Positions 10,224-23,409 are shown, counted from the first letter of the stretch. The stretch is DNA of 64,000 nt from Coriaria nepalensis (GCA_027186245.1 CP114484.1:9744001-9808000); one strand, 5' to 3'. Program-made: numbers and translations. The notes: generated by a model from the sequence alone, not told the origin.

Positions 10224-11879
10224 ATGGCGAAACCTATATTGCTCTCTCTTTCCCTGTGCTTACTCGTTCTCTTCAATGGCTGCCTAGCCCGCCAACACTC
10301 ACAGCAGCAGCAAGGTGATCAAGAGGAACATCAACGCAGGTGGCAACAACAACAACAACGGTACGGTGAATGCCAGCTCGACAGGATTGATGCACGCGAG
10401 CCCGACAACCGCGTGGAGGCAGAAGCCGGCACAATCGAGACATGGAACCCTAACGATGATCAGTTCAGGTGTGCTGGAGTTGCCATCTCTAGAATCATCA
10501 TTGAACGCCAAGGTCTTCAGTTACCAGCATACTCCAACTCGCCTAAGCTCCTATACATTGAGAGAGGTAGGGGTTTCGGGAGTGTCATAATCCCTGGCTG
10601 CCCTGAAACTTATCAAGACTCTCAAGGACGATCCGGCGAGTTCGGTCAGCGTGGCGGAAGAGGCTCCAGGTCTCAAGACCAGCACCAGAAGATCCGCCAC
10701 TTCCGTCAGGGAGATATCATTGCCGTGCCTGCCGGAGCAGCATGTTGGATGTACAACAATGGTGATAATCCACTTGTTGCTATCGTGCTTCACGACACTT
10801 CAAACAACCACAACCAACTTGACCAGAACCCACGGGTAAGAAACCTGGTGTACATTAATATACAACTTTAACTCTTATTAATTACTTGTCATAAAATAAA
10901 TTCTAAGCACCATAGTTATATATTGTATGTACAGAAATTCTATCTTGCTGGTAATCCAGAGGAGGAATTCCCACAAACAGCACAGCAAGATCGGTATTCT
11001 CAACAACAAAGGCGGCAACACCAAGGCCAGCAACACCAGGAGTCAAACAATGTCTTTGCAGGCTTCGATGAGAGATTCCTTGCAGAGGCATTTAACGTTG
11101 ATATTGAGACAGCAAGGAGGCTTCAGAGCCGAGGCGACGATAGAAAGAACATTGTGAGAGTTCAAGGAAACCTCGACGTTGTTAGGCCACCCACATCTAG
11201 GCATGAGCGTGAGCGCCAGGACGAAGAGAGCCGTGAATGGGGTGAGAGAGAAGGAAGGAGAGGCCAAGCGGAGTGGGGGCGTGAGGGCCGACGTGACCGC
11301 CGATGGGGTTATGGAAACGGTTTTGAGGAGACTATTTGCAGCGCTAGATTGAGTGAGAACATTGGTGATCGTTCACGTGCTGACATTTTCAGTCCTGAAG
11401 CTGGTCGTATTAGCACCGTGAACAGCCACACCCTCCCTGTCCTTAACTGGCTTAGACTCAGTGCTGAGAGAGGTTTTCTTTACAGCAATGCTCTTTATGT
11501 TCCACACTGGAACCTAAACGCACACAGTATAATCTACGCCATAAGAGGTCGTGCCCGAGTCCAGATCGTTGACGACTACGGACACGCCGTGTTCGATGGT
11601 GAACTTCAACAGGGTCAGGTATTAACAGTTCCACAAAACTATGCGGTGGCTAAAAGAGCCGACAGCGAAGGATTCGAATGGGTATCCTTCAAGACTAACG
11701 ACAACGCCATGACAAGCCCTCTCGCTGGGCGGACCTCTGTTATTAGGGCACTGCCAGTGGAGGTGTTAGCCAATGGATTCAGAATCTCACCTGAGGAAGC
11801 TAGACAACTGAAATTCAACACTGAGCAGATCAGTTTGGTCAGGCCACAAAGATCTTCTGGTAGGAGAGCTGAGGCTTGA
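10224..11879 (+). CDS. 11S globulin (legumin) copy A, 2 exons
   Basis: Exons 10224-10835 and 10935-11879 join to 518 codons. The signal peptide ends near residue 23 (LFNGCLA), followed by a short Gln-rich stretch. Acidic-chain cysteines are in [10 protein letters not shown] and PGCPETY, and the interchain pair is in FRCAGV and NGFEETIC. The vacuolar processing site is N332-G333. The basic chain carries [27 protein letters not shown] and [13 protein letters not shown], and the protein ends RRAEA. The protein is very like tree-nut 11S globulins of the Jug r 4 / Cor a 9 type. Only the middle legumin intron (after NPR) is kept: the positions of introns 1 and 3, which are present in the neighbour at 6863, are uninterrupted here. 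The hypervariable Arg/Glu-rich segment before the cleavage site is intact. It is expected to be expressed in maturing seeds. Confidence 0.96.
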
Positions 11880-14800
11880 GACCTTACAAGTAACATGTTA
11901 TTGTAATTGAGCCTTTCTTTTGTTTCTAAGTAGAATAATAAGTTGCTTTTTGCAACGGTTTCATGGATGATCAATATGAGGATGTAAGGAGAGTTTCCAG
12001 TTTCAATACGACTCAGTATAATAAGTAAGCAAGGGTGCGTCAACTTTTTATTAGACTAATATATATGTATAATAAAGTCTATGGTCATTTCATGAGTAAA
12101 AATACTCTTTTTGTCCGCCGCCCCCATTGATCGCTCATGAAGATGAATTTGACAGGGCAGTGCATGAACCATCATAAGAAGCTTATAGATCAAACGCATG
12201 CATGATATTAGTTCTTGTTGCACTGAGATACATTAGCCTCGAATTATGCTATTTTTCATGTAGAATGCATGATATTAGATATTGTTGCAGTCATTAAGCT
12301 ACATTAGTCGAAACCAGTAGGATCAGACTTATCTGCATTATGCACCATCTTGACTAGATAGTTTTTCATTTGTATCCCATCAAGGTTTGAATGATCAAGT
12401 TTCGATCAGTACTACTAGTGATTAACACATCACCTAGTGATATTAACAAATCATCAACATAAGTGTGAGATTATTAATGGGTGGGCAAAAGTCCCATCGA
12501 GATCAGGACATGATGGTTCCGGTCTCAACTGTCTCGGAACGGGTCCCGGAATTGAAATTATCAATTTTGGTTATGACAGGACTGAGATGGTATTGGTACG
12601 GTACTGGGACTTCAGACTATTTTTTTCCCTCACAATGTTTAAAAAGAAGAATGAATGTACTATGCATGAAGAAGAAGAATAAGAAAAAGAAAAAAAAAAT
12701 GTAGAAGAGTGAAAATTTAGGATGCGTTAAATTTATTTTAAAAGCTTTGTAACACCTTATTACTTAGTTATATAAATTATTTAAGATATTTTAAGGAAAA
12801 TAACTACCTTCGCATTATAACTAAATAATATTACCATTTAAGTTAAGAGTCTTTCATAAAAATGTGAAATATTTTTAACCTAAAAATACTATCTATTATA
12901 ATATTCCACGTAACTAAAATTTAGAAATCCTATTATATTATATATATGAGAAATTATATATATACTCATTCCAAAATACTATTGACAAAACAGAATAGAG
13001 GGTTTAAAAACTTCTCAAAATGTATTCAAAATCTTTGCCATCATCCCACAAGTTGGGACCATAAGTCAAGCCACGTAGTTGACAACTCTTCATTCACTGG
13101 TCGATTGTAGTTACAATTTTTCGTTCTTACCTACCTACGACATAAATAAACTTTTATGAGTTAAAAGACTTAGTAAGCAAACTTCGTATCTTAGATGCAC
13201 AACATATAATATAGTTGTATATAAACACTAAAACTCAATCGAACGGTCATGAATATATTGTATTCAAATGCTTTATAAATATCATTACTTTTCATTTACT
13301 CCTGTTTTGGGCTTAGAGAATGTTGTTGTTGGTATTACTAAAATATGTGGTCCTCTATGACCACCAGAAGCAATCCATTATAACCATTAATAACTCTAGA
13401 TCTGTTATGACTACTAATAGTGATCCGTTATGGTTAATGAATCTAAAATCAACAATTTCCTTATGAGATTTGACTTGACCCTATAACACCTCAATGAAAA
13501 TATTATGCATTTTTATAAAATACTTCTTTCTTTGAAACAACAGAACATTTTGCTTTCTTATTTCAAACAATAATTTAAAATTCAAGCATGCTTCTATTGT
13601 ATTCAAATCACGCAACTAAAAGATCAAAACATTTTAACTTTTGAAATTTAACTGCATTTCAAGATACCAAATAGACGAACTACACTTGTGTTATAGATGA
13701 GAGTTTGCTTACTTGGGATCCTCACTATTCTGTAAGAGATCTAAGAATTGTTCAGATTTTGGCAAGCTACTAACCTATCATAGCATACAATAATGATCAT
13801 TCCATTTTGCCAATATCTTGATTCTTCATAATGTATGATTTAATTCTTAAACCCTAATAGATAAATCATATGAACTGTTATATTTTTATTAAATATCGTT
13901 AATGAATTTACAGAAAACTCATTTTTATACCATATTATTTTGCAAAAGTTCTTTGTTCAATAAAATATTTAATTCATATGATCTATTTCCAAATACATGA
14001 GTGATGAATTCCCTATTGATCACTCACAATCTTCATGTATAATATTTCATACACAACGGTTCAATCATATTCACTTTTGGCTAAGGCTAATTGGAATGAT
14101 ATCAAAACATGAAACCTAGTTCACAAGATATCATGGTAATCTCATGTTTGAGGACATGTGATATAGTCACTAGATAATTCTCATTAATAGTTATTATTCA
14201 TTATCATTGAGAATTATCTAAATATCACATTCGGCACGCTTAGTCTCTATTAAGTACTCACATAATTATCAAGATGTTTTACCAATATCAATTGTCATAA
14301 GATCGGCCACCCTAAATACTTTAGGTGATTAACTACGTAATTGTCTATCTGAATCATTAATGTCTATTCTTGAGAACTTATAATAACGAATAATTTGTAT
14401 CTTAAGTTTTAAAGAACTTGAGTCTCAATTAATATAATCTCTATCATAGTCTTCAAAGCGCAGAACTAAAGATTCTATATTTTATCATAATATGTATTTA
14501 TAGAATATAATATATTAATTTCAATAAAATTAATAAACATAATAAATAATAATTGAATTTCATAAATAACAATAAATAATATTTATTATTTTATTAATAT
14601 TTACATAAAAATAATAATATCACATAAAATTATTTATTCCATCGAGTAAAAAAATGATTAATTTGATAAGCATACTCTTTCAAATAAGAACCATATGTGT
14701 TTGACTAAAAGTTTATCGGAAGTTATAGAGTCGTTGGTACAAATTTAAAGTTGGCGTAAGTTATTCTGAAGATGCATTCTTGGTCATGTTGGTGCGGTTG

Positions 14801-15178
14801 TCCAAGAAACAATAGGTATCGTAGGACCCATTGAAGGCATGGGGTTAATGGATGCATAGAATAGGGACTTAGACCGAAGGTGTAGCAAGGGAATCAAATA
14901 ATACTGATGAAGAAGCGTGTATTGGGTCACATGTGTTGTGAGATGCAGGTAAGAGTTCGAGAAGCATTTGAGGAAGGTAAGGGGGCTAAGTTTGGCCTAA
15001 GTCAGAAGTGGATGACATGGGCTGGACCTGCATAAAAAAAGAAGAGGTAGAAGGAGAGTAAATTCGAGAATGAGGAACATTTACCTAGGCTGGGCTAATG
15101 CATTGAGAAGTTGTAATGGAGGGAGACCGAGACCTCATATAATATCTATTGTTTTGAGGTTAATTTTTTATGTTGAGT

Positions 15179-15355
15179 GTGTCGATCTCGTCGACCCCTT
15201 TTCCTATTGAAACATCAACCCGTCAACGACTTCATAGATTGAAGGCGTCGATCCATCGACCCTTTTCATATTGAGAGCGTCAACTCCGTCTACCTCTTTT
15301 ATATATTATAGGTGTCGACATGTCGACCATTTGCCTCTTACAGGTGTCGACTCTG
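15179..15355 (+). repeat. Degenerate 32-35 bp tandem repeat with GTCGA cores
   Basis: Units begin at 15179, 15213, 15245, 15277, 15312 and 15344. Each starts with a form of GTGTCGA and most hold a second GTCGAC or GTCAAC about 10 bp on, so a unit contains a small inverted repeat. The rest of each unit is pyrimidine-rich and ends in ATTGA or a similar string. Confidence 0.7.
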
Positions 15356-16379
15356 CATCTAAACCTTAATCTATTCAGACTTTGTTAACCTAGTGAGGCA
15401 TATGAACCTTGATTTCATCTTATATCTTATACTTTACATGTACTACTCTTACCTTCGACCTAACATTAAAACTAACAGTTTCAAACTAAAAAAAAAAAAA
15501 AAATCAGTTCTTACCAGCCATACCCTTAAGATGGTACAATCATTTGTATCAAAATCTGCACTTTCACTTTCTATGATCCCAGATTATGGAAGAAGAAAGG
15601 AAGTTATGAGCTTCACTCAATTTTTTCGTATAAACTACAAAATGTTCATCAGCTTCCTATCTCTCACGATACAAGAACTAAGAAGGAACAATCTTTACTA
15701 ATGTAGTAGCTATCAGTGATCACTTCTGATCTTATCGTAGGTGATGACTAGAAGACCTACAGAAGGTATTTATCCTTCTAACTTATCTTCACGATTGGAA
15801 AGAGTGAGTTGGGCAAGCCACGTTCCTTCTGCCTTAACTGTACTATGCAGTTACAATACCTATTATATTGATAATTGTATAGTTTTAATCAACTATTATT
15901 ATCCTTAATCAATTAACTTAGGCTCTTAATTTCCCTTATGCCAACACTGACCGGTATCTCTGATCTTCTATGCCAAGATGAACTGGCATCTCACATCGAC
16001 AAACCGACATCTCTCATAACTAACCGACATCTTACATTCTCTATACCAAAAATTAATCAGCATCTCACATAGCGGCTGCACGCTCCACCTTAATATAAGA
16101 TGATAGGATATCGGTGGATGTACCAAAGAAACCTTGTTTCTCTATCAAGTCATGATCAGAAGAGTCAATTTAAATATTTTGACTTAGAAGCAAAATAATA
16201 ACCAAATAAAACATAGACAATTTTTCTTGATTCCTTTTAAAATTATAATTGAATTTTATTCACAATTAAACATCAACTTTCAGCCTTATATATTCAACCA
16301 AATTCATCTAAAGTTCCTAATAAAATTAGGTTCTTCGGAAATATATCTAACCTTAGTTAATAAAATTATTCTATAGTAT

Positions 16380-16760
16380 AATGCAATTTTAAGGTTATGT
16401 TCCTTATACTAAAAATTCAAGTACAATTATTACGCATAAAAATAATCGTATCATTAACCTCTATAAATCTTGAAACCAATCTCTATTTGGAACTCATGTA
16501 GAAAGAGCAACTCGATTCTAAGATCTATTCATTAACAACACTTTTAACAATATTAAGGACCTCAAAAACATAAATTGTATCACAAATTTTCTTAATTAAT
16601 TTCTTATTATTTAGAGCATAGGAATTATTCTATAAGTGACCTAACTTAACACAATTAATGCATTGTATAACTTCCCCATTATTCTTTTTGTTTTTATTAT
16701 TAAATTTCTTATTTCTAATTTTATTTGTACAATAAGACTCTTTCTCATACACGGGTTTTC
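16380..16760 (-). mobile_element. Ty1/copia gag and protease remnant
   Basis: On the minus strand one frame reads a CCHC-like zinc knuckle (C-I-N-C-V-K-L-G-H with the last Cys lost) preceded by a K/N-rich stretch. About 60 codons later comes ILESSCSFYMSSK, which resembles the copia protease block W-x-LDSGCS-x-HM. In-frame TAG codons stand where Trp is expected, so it is dead. This looks like the gag-protease junction of a copia element. No reverse transcriptase or LTRs were recognised nearby. Confidence 0.6.
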
Positions 16761-17364
16761 ACTCTATATATGGAACAGTGTTCCTATCAATAATAATGAA
16801 GAAATCTTAATTTATTAGACAGACATTAACCCTCAATCAGTGTGGTTTTCCCAACAGATTTCGATTGCGAGCTTCAAAATCGACTTCTAAACATCCGATT
16901 CAGCATTTTAAACTTGAAGGGTAGTCGAGTTTCAAACAAAAATTTGAATTTTGATTTTGGCCTTGTCCCTCAAGAAAACAGTGGTGAAAATTGAATTAAC
17001 AAAATCACTACACTTTCTAATAAATAGTCCCGTACGTGAAAAGTAAACTAAATTATCTTATTCCTCCCTTGTTTTATTTATTTATTTATTAATTTTTATC
17101 GTACTGGTCTCAAATTAGGGCCATTGCTTCTTTGAAGATTAATTTGCAGTAGATTTCCATGCCTAAATTAAGGTAATTAATTGCATGTGAGAGAGTTAGG
17201 GGATATAAGAAAGTGTCGATATACTATTAGTAGAATGCCTGCACATCTCTATTCATAGATATTGCATGTAGATGGACAAAGAGATATTACAAGTGTTAAC
17301 ACATAGAATGGATCATACTGATCTCTTCATTATACGTAGATTAGTCCCATAAAGAGTACATGCA

Positions 17365-19394
17365 TGCATACTTATTCTAATGACACGTATTAAAAGTGGA
17401 TCCTCTTGCTCCGTACATCCTCATATCCATCTACGCAACCGTTGCAAAAGCAACTCATTATTCTAAGTCTACTTAAAAGCAAAGCAAAACAAAACGAAAG
17501 CTCAATTACAATATCATGTTACTTGTAAGGTTTCAAGCCTCAGCTCTCCTACCGGAAGATCTTTGTGGCCGAACCAAACTGATCTGCTCAGTGTTGAATT
17601 TCAGTTGTCTAGCTTCCTCAGGTGAGATTCTGAATCCATTGGCTAACACCTCCACTGGCAATGCCTTAATAACAGAGGTCCGCCCAGCGAGAGGGCTTGT
17701 CATGGCGTTGTCGTTAGTCTTGAATGATACCCATTCGAATCCTTCGCTGTCGGCTCTTTTAGCCACCGCATAGTTTTGTGGAACTGTTAATACCTGACCC
17801 TGTTGAAGTTCACCATCGAACACGGCTTGTCCGTAGTCGTCAACGATCTGGACTCGGGCACGACCTCTTATGGCGTAGATTATACTGTGTGCGTTTAGGT
17901 TCCAGTGTGGAACGTAAAGAGCATTGCTGTAAAGAAAACCTCTCTCAGCACTGAGTCTAAGCCAGTTAAGGACAGGGAGGGTGTGGCTGTTCACGGTGCT
18001 AATACGACCAGCTTCAGGACTGAAAATGTCAGCGCGTGAACGATCACCGATGTTCTCACTCAATCTAGCGCTGCAAATTGTCTCCTCAAAACCGTTTCCA
18101 TAACCACGTCGGCCCTCACGCCCCCACTCCGACTGGCCTCTCCTTCCTTCTCTTTCACCCCATTCACGGCTCTCTTCGCCCTGGCGCTCACGCTCGTGCC
18201 TAGATGTGGGTGGCCTAACAACGTCGAGGTTTCCTTGAACTCTCACAATGTTCCTTCTGTCATCGCCTCTGCTCTGAAGCCTCCTCGCTGTCTCAATATC
18301 AACGTTAAATGCCTCTGCAAGGAATCTCTCATCGAAGCCTGCAAAGATATTATGTGACTCCTGTTGTTGTTGGCCGCCTTCGTGTTGCCTCTTTAGTTGT
18401 TGTGAATACGGACCTTGTTGTCCTGTTTGCGGGAATTCCTCGTCTGGATTACCAGCGAGATAGAATTTCTGTACATACAAATATATTACTATGATGCTTA
18501 GAATTTATTTTACAACAAGTAATAAATAATAGTTAAGGTTGTATTAATGTACACCAGCTTTCTTACCCTTGGGTTCTGGTCAAGTTGGTTGTGGTTGTTT
18601 GAAGTGTCGTGAAGCACGATAGCAACAAGTGGATTATCACCATTGTTGTACATCCAACATGCTGCTCCGGCAGGCACGGCAATGATATCTCCCTGACGGA
18701 AGTGGCGGATCTTCTGGTGCTGGTCTTGGAGCATGGAGCCTTTTCCGCCACGCTGACCGAACTCTCCGGATCGTCCTTGAGATTCTTGATAAGTTTCGGG
18801 GCAACCGGGTATTATGACACTCCCGAAACCCCTACCTCTCTCAATGTATAGGAGCTTAGGCGAGTTGGAGTATGCTGGTAACTGAAGACCTTGACGTTCA
18901 ATGATGATTCTAGAGATGGCAACTCCAGCACACCTGAACTGATCATCGTTAGGGTTCCATGTCTCGATTGTGCCGGCTTCTGCCTCCACGCGGTTGTCGG
19001 GCTCGCGTGCATCAATCCTGTCGAGCTGGCATTCACCGTACCGTTGTTGTTGTTGTTGCCACCTGCGTTGATGTTCCTCTTGATCACCTTGCTGCTGCTG
19101 TGAGTGTTGGCGGGCTAGGCAGCCATTGAAGAGAACGAGTAAGCACAGGGAAAGAGAGAGCAATATAGGTTTCGCCATTTTGTTAAGAGAAAGAACGCCT
19201 GCTTATGGTAGTGAGATGGATGCGGCGAGTGGGAATGGGAGAGGCGGCAATTTAAAGGAGTTAGAGGGTGGTGAGCTAAGGACACGTAGGAGATGGTGAG
19301 ATAGTGTGGTAAGGAATCTTTAGCCATTCTTCCCTTTGCATGCATGTAAAATCCTCCTTCCTTACACCTCATCATGCTTGTTTCAGCAGGTGGC
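17365..19394 (-). repeat. Right arm of the 11S inverted repeat
   Basis: Reverse-complement counterpart of about 10008-12030, including the promoter RY motif (TGCATGCATG at 19337-19346), the complete gene and part of the 3' flank. It differs by scattered substitutions and small indels, for example loss of DRRW before the processing site and a longer 3' UTR insertion near 17470. Confidence 0.9.
17533..19178 (-). CDS. 11S globulin (legumin) copy B, 2 exons
   Basis: Exons 19178-18567 and 18468-17533 join to 515 codons. It is nearly identical to copy A: same signal peptide, Gln-rich N-terminus, cysteines and single intron after NPR. The processing site is N329-G330 in [11 protein letters not shown]. 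Differences include [19 protein letters not shown] for copy A's [19 protein letters not shown], a KGSMLQDQ for RGSRSQDQ change, loss of four residues before the cleavage site and a few substitutions. No stops or frameshifts were seen, so both copies look functional. The two genes converge towards the spacer between the arms. Promoter motifs match those of copy A, so seed-maturation expression is inferred. Confidence 0.96.
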
Positions 19395-19904
19395 AATGAG
19401 TGCAGTAGTCTTTTTTTTTCTTATATAGATCCATGATTTGAGAATTTAGACCAAGTTACAGAATTTTCGACTTACCGGTTATAACTAATTAGTAGAATGG
19501 ATGCAAGATATATTAACCCAAGTACGTATAAAAAACATACAAATTATATTATTGGATATAAAACAACACAATAGTGATACAAAAAAACATTATTCACCCA
19601 AAAAAAAAAAACCTATTTTCTTTCTAGTTCTCGCTTCTCCTCGTGACTTCCTTCTCCTTCTCAAACTCAACACAAATCAATCCACCTTCTAATCGCAGAG
19701 ATCAATCACTACCTCAACCACATACGCACACATATTTGTAATACATTCATGCATGATCATCTTTACAAAGGCGTGCTAGCAATACAACCCATAAGTCATA
19801 AGCATATTATCAATGCCTGCATGCATATTGCATGGTCGAAGAATGAAGATTTAGATTTAGTGGTTGATCAATAAGGTGTAGGCAGGGACGGCGGGTTTGG
19901 CTTT
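19395..19904. other. Intergenic between 11S copy B and patellin remnant
   Basis: AT-rich, with A-runs near 19600 and several CATGCA strings near 19750-19840. No supported gene; the last 150 bp may be the former patellin 3' UTR. Confidence 0.5.
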
Positions 19905-20135
19905 CTATCTATAGAAGACACTCCTTTTCTTAAAGGTATAATTTTCGATGATTATAACTATCTTCCCAGGCTCATTTATGTAGAAAGAATTTCTTACACC
20001 AGCTCCAGTACTCTCCATTTTCTTTTGGCTACGAAGCTCGATGCTATTGGACCCTTCATCCTTACAGATGAACTCTTCCTTGTAGTGGACGTCCCATCCA
20101 ATCACAGTAGCATCCCAAACAATCGTTACTCCAGT
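19905..20135 (-). pseudogene. PATL: Patellin 3' fragment (GOLD domain)
   Basis: Read on minus from a TGCAG acceptor at 20137-20136, the frame gives TGVTIVWDATVIGWDVHYKE, then VRNSFYINEPGKIVIIIEN and a terminal RSVFYR. This matches the last part of the GOLD domain of patellins, Sec14-like phosphoinositide-binding proteins of membranes and the cell plate. The 77-codon exon is open and ends at a normal stop. The rest of the protein is missing: upstream on minus there are 600 bp of AT-rich DNA and then a LINE. The 5' part of a patellin in the same orientation is at 23410-23674. I infer that both pieces come from one gene. Confidence 0.75.
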
Positions 20136-20744
20136 CTGCATGTAAGAATCACATCAAATACCTAGAGCCAAATCAAATTATATATTACTATAGCTTCATT
20201 TGTATGACATGCAATATTTAACGTTTGCCAAAAAAGCAAAAAAAAAAAAAAAAAAAAATGTAGCTGCTAAGTTACTATGAAATTAATGTCCAGTTTGGAT
20301 TATTTTCTTGCGACTGTAAGTTAGAATATTGGCTCAATCAGATATATCAAATGTCGACATAACTTCCTCTCGGGTGTAAGCTCGGAAAAGCCGAATCAAA
20401 ACTGAAAATATATCAAATATTTATTTAAATTATATAATATATTTTAACTGATGAACTCAACTTAACATCAAACCACCCAAATATATCTCATAGTTATTAA
20501 TGATCTCAAAAACTTAGCATTAGGGTTAGGGTTTGAAAGTGAGCTTAACATTATATATTAAACATATAAATCGCTGACATGTCTTGACATAATAGCCATT
20601 AACCTGATTATCACTATATAATAAGGTAAACTAATTACTTTAACTGATAAAACAATCTAGGAAGTCTATTTTGATACTTGATCAATAAGTTAAAATCCAT
20701 ATGTAATAACTATAACTACCTCACACTTAATTATTATTAGTGGA

Positions 20745-23408
20745 AAAACCCTAGCGGCGCGACTGGCTCCCATGCAGACGTAAATCTGCCGCCGCTTTTT
20801 AGTTCTCGGCTGCCCTCCAGGGGTGGCTCCCGGCATCCTGTTTACTCTTCCTCTCTCTATCCTGGTTTGCCATCATGGAAGACGCTCCAATTGTTGAAGA
20901 AGCTCCTGCTCCTAGGTGTTCCACATGATTTATACGATCCTATGCTGCAACCCTAAAAGACTCTGTTCTGCTTCCTCCCACTGAAGTGGAGGCTCGGCCT
21001 TACACCAAAGAGGGGACCCCGGCGATATCTTTCTCTCCAACCACGTTAGCACAATCTGAAGCTCTCTTTGACCAAGCAGTGGTATTGAAATTTTAGTATG
21101 GTCGTCCTGTCATTGGAGGAAATTGACTCTGTTATTCGAAATCAATGGAACCTGGAAGCCCATTATTCTATGGGACTTATTGACTCCAAATCAGTCTTGA
21201 TTCGGTTAATCGAAGAGAAAGACTTCCTCAAAGTCCTTTCTTGTGAGGTTAACGTCATAAAGGGATTTTACTACAAGATCTGTCGTTGGAATAACAACAA
21301 GATTGATGCCTCAATTTTACCAATTTGGATTCAATTTCCGAGGCTTCCGGTTAACTTCTTTGCCCCTGGCATCTTAAGATCAATTGCTGGCATGATTGGA
21401 AAAGTGGTTGCCCTGGATTCCACCATGTTAACTCTATCGAGATTAAATTCTGCACGAGTTTGTGTGGAACTATATCTCTCTAAGTCCCTTCCATCAAAAC
21501 AGTGGATTGGTAAACAAGATGGATTCAAGCAAGAGGTAATTTACGAGAGATTACCATCATTTTGTTCGTATTGCAACGTTCAAGGTCATGCAATAGAAAA
21601 TTGTTGTCGTAAAAACCCAGAGTTGCGTGCTAATCAGGTCCATGCTGATCATGCAGGCGACGAGACTGCCAATCGACAGTAGGTTTCTAGATTGACGAGG
21701 AAACATTATATAGGGCAGTGAGAAAAGAACAGGGTGAGTCATCTATGAATCCCTTGGTCAATGATGTAAAGAGTACTGATGTCAATGCTCATGTGGAAAC
21801 CGAAGAGGGTGAGATAGTAGCTACAAATTCGAATCCTTTGGTTCAGGAATCGGTTCCTGTATTGGAAGTGAGTCCCTCCAAACAAGGACAAGTTCCGACT
21901 CGGGTTCAAGAGAATTGCGATCTGGTTCTCACTGTCCAGGTGCCATTTAAGAATGTTCCTGTTGTAAATGGACAGGCAGCAGTGGAAGCTCACTCGGATA
22001 GTGGAGACGCAGTGGTCAGAGATAGGACTGAGGTGGGTTATGCAATGGACCCTAATGATACTTCCCAAGGACAAGATAGTTTTCACGTTATTCGAATATG
22101 AAGAGAATTAATAAGGCGATTAAGATGTTGATGGTAAAATTTGGGTGCTGTAGAGGAATAACATGGACATCCAAATTATTCGAACTCATAGACAGTTTAT
22201 AGCTTGTAAAGGCTCTTACTTGACTATGGAACTCCTTATGAGTGTAGTTTATGCTAGTTGTTCCCAAATCGATAAGAGGTTACTGTGGCATGATATCCTC
22301 CCAACTACTTCGTCCTTTTCTATTCCAGTGATTTGGGAAGGAGATTTTAACGTGGTTAGGAATACTTCAGTAAAACTTGGAAGGGCCCTTCTTGAAGTGC
22401 CTTGTTGAGCCTCCGTTCACGGGATCAATTTACACTTTCTGTAACAATCGTGATGGTCTAGCCAGACAATATTCACGCCTTGATAGTGTGTTGATTTCTT
22501 CTCAAGTTTGCAACGCCTTTGATGGTCGGTTAGAACATCTTGAAAGAATCAACTCTGACCACTGCCCATTAGTTTTCAAGTCTTCTTCCTTTGTCTACAA
22601 CGGGCCGAAACTTTTTAGATTTCAACGTGTGTGGACGGTGCATGAAGGTTTTATCGGGGTCGTTAATAATGCATGGACTAATACTCATTCAAATCCGCTT
22701 TTAAGGTGCTTAAATCTTAAAGCGACACGGGCTGCTTTGAAAAATTGAAACGCTCAAGTATTTGGGAATATTTTTGTTGATCTTGACTCTTGGAAGGATA
22801 AAGTGGCTGCTTTTGACAACTTGTTGCAATCTCAATATGGGATCAGGATGTTGCTAATTCATTATCCCATGCTACAAAGGAGTATAACAACCGTCTCTTG
22901 AAGGAGGAGGTGTATTGGAAGCAAAAGTCTCATAAACATTGGTTAGCGAAAGGGGACAGCAATTCAAAGTTCTGTCATGCTTCGTTGAAAACGAGACATA
23001 GCCCTCTTTGCCTCTCGGAAATCGGACATGAAGATAGATCTAGTTTGAATGATCCCGGCGTCTTTCATGAAGCTGCAATTCCATTTCTCTCCAATCTATA
23101 CACTTCGGAGCAAGTAGTGTTTCATGATCGATTGGACTGGAATTTTTTAAAAGAAGTCCTTGGAAAATTTGGCTTCGGTGAGGTATTTATTTGCATGGTA
23201 AGCAAGTGTTTCCAGCACACTTCCTTTTTTGTAGTCTCCCAATGAATCTACAAAGGTTGGCTTCGCATGGTTTACGACAAGGTGACCACATTTCTCCATT
23301 ACTGTTTATCGTAGCTGAGGAAGTTTTAAGTAGAAATATTCATAATTCCATGATTAAAGGTCGGATCAAACCTTTTGTTACAAAAAGGGATTGCCCTTTG
23401 GTGTCTCA
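20745..23408 (+). mobile_element. LINE-type retrotransposon, broken
   Basis: The left end near 20745 begins with a GC-richer leader (CCCTAGCGGCGCGAC). ORF1 remains run from about 20874 to 21682: PYTKEGTPAISFSPTT, then a DUF4283 region with VLIRLIEEKDFLKV and IWIQFPRLPVNFF, then a zinc knuckle CSYCNVQGHAIENC. Stops interrupt it near 20925 and 21093. ORF1 tail sequence continues to about 22101. ORF2 remains follow: endonuclease motifs EGDFNVV (about 22340) and RLDSVL...INSDHCPLV (22475-22570), HWLAKGDSNSKFCHASLKTRHS before the reverse transcriptase (about 22940), and GLRQGDHISPLLF (23270). The early reverse transcriptase motifs are deleted, and the element stops abruptly at about 23408, before the catalytic FADD box. 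It is immobile. It sits between two patellin fragments of opposite orientation. Confidence 0.85.
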
Positions 23409-23409
23409 T

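Larger units (their letters stand above)
10008..12030 (+). repeat. Left arm of the 11S inverted repeat
   Basis: Promoter, gene and 3' flank in this arm match the reverse complement of about 17365-19394 almost throughout, with small substitutions and indels. The outer edge is sharp: similarity begins at GCCACCTGCTGAAAC (10008) and on the other arm at 19394. The inner edge fades after the 3' UTR. Confidence 0.9.
12031..17364. other. Spacer of the 11S inverted repeat, decayed DNA
   Basis: About 5.3 kb of AT-rich DNA without an intact gene. It holds a small imperfect duplication near 12199-12300, an imperfect palindrome near 14173-14222, a degenerate tandem repeat at 15179-15355 and copia gag/protease remains on the minus strand at about 16380-16760. 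The rest (12430-14600 in particular) shows nothing I recognise. Confidence 0.6.

Noticed and set aside
20518..20536. Telomere-like TAGGGTTAGGGTTT string
   Set aside because: Two units only; short telo-box-like strings are common and there is no array.
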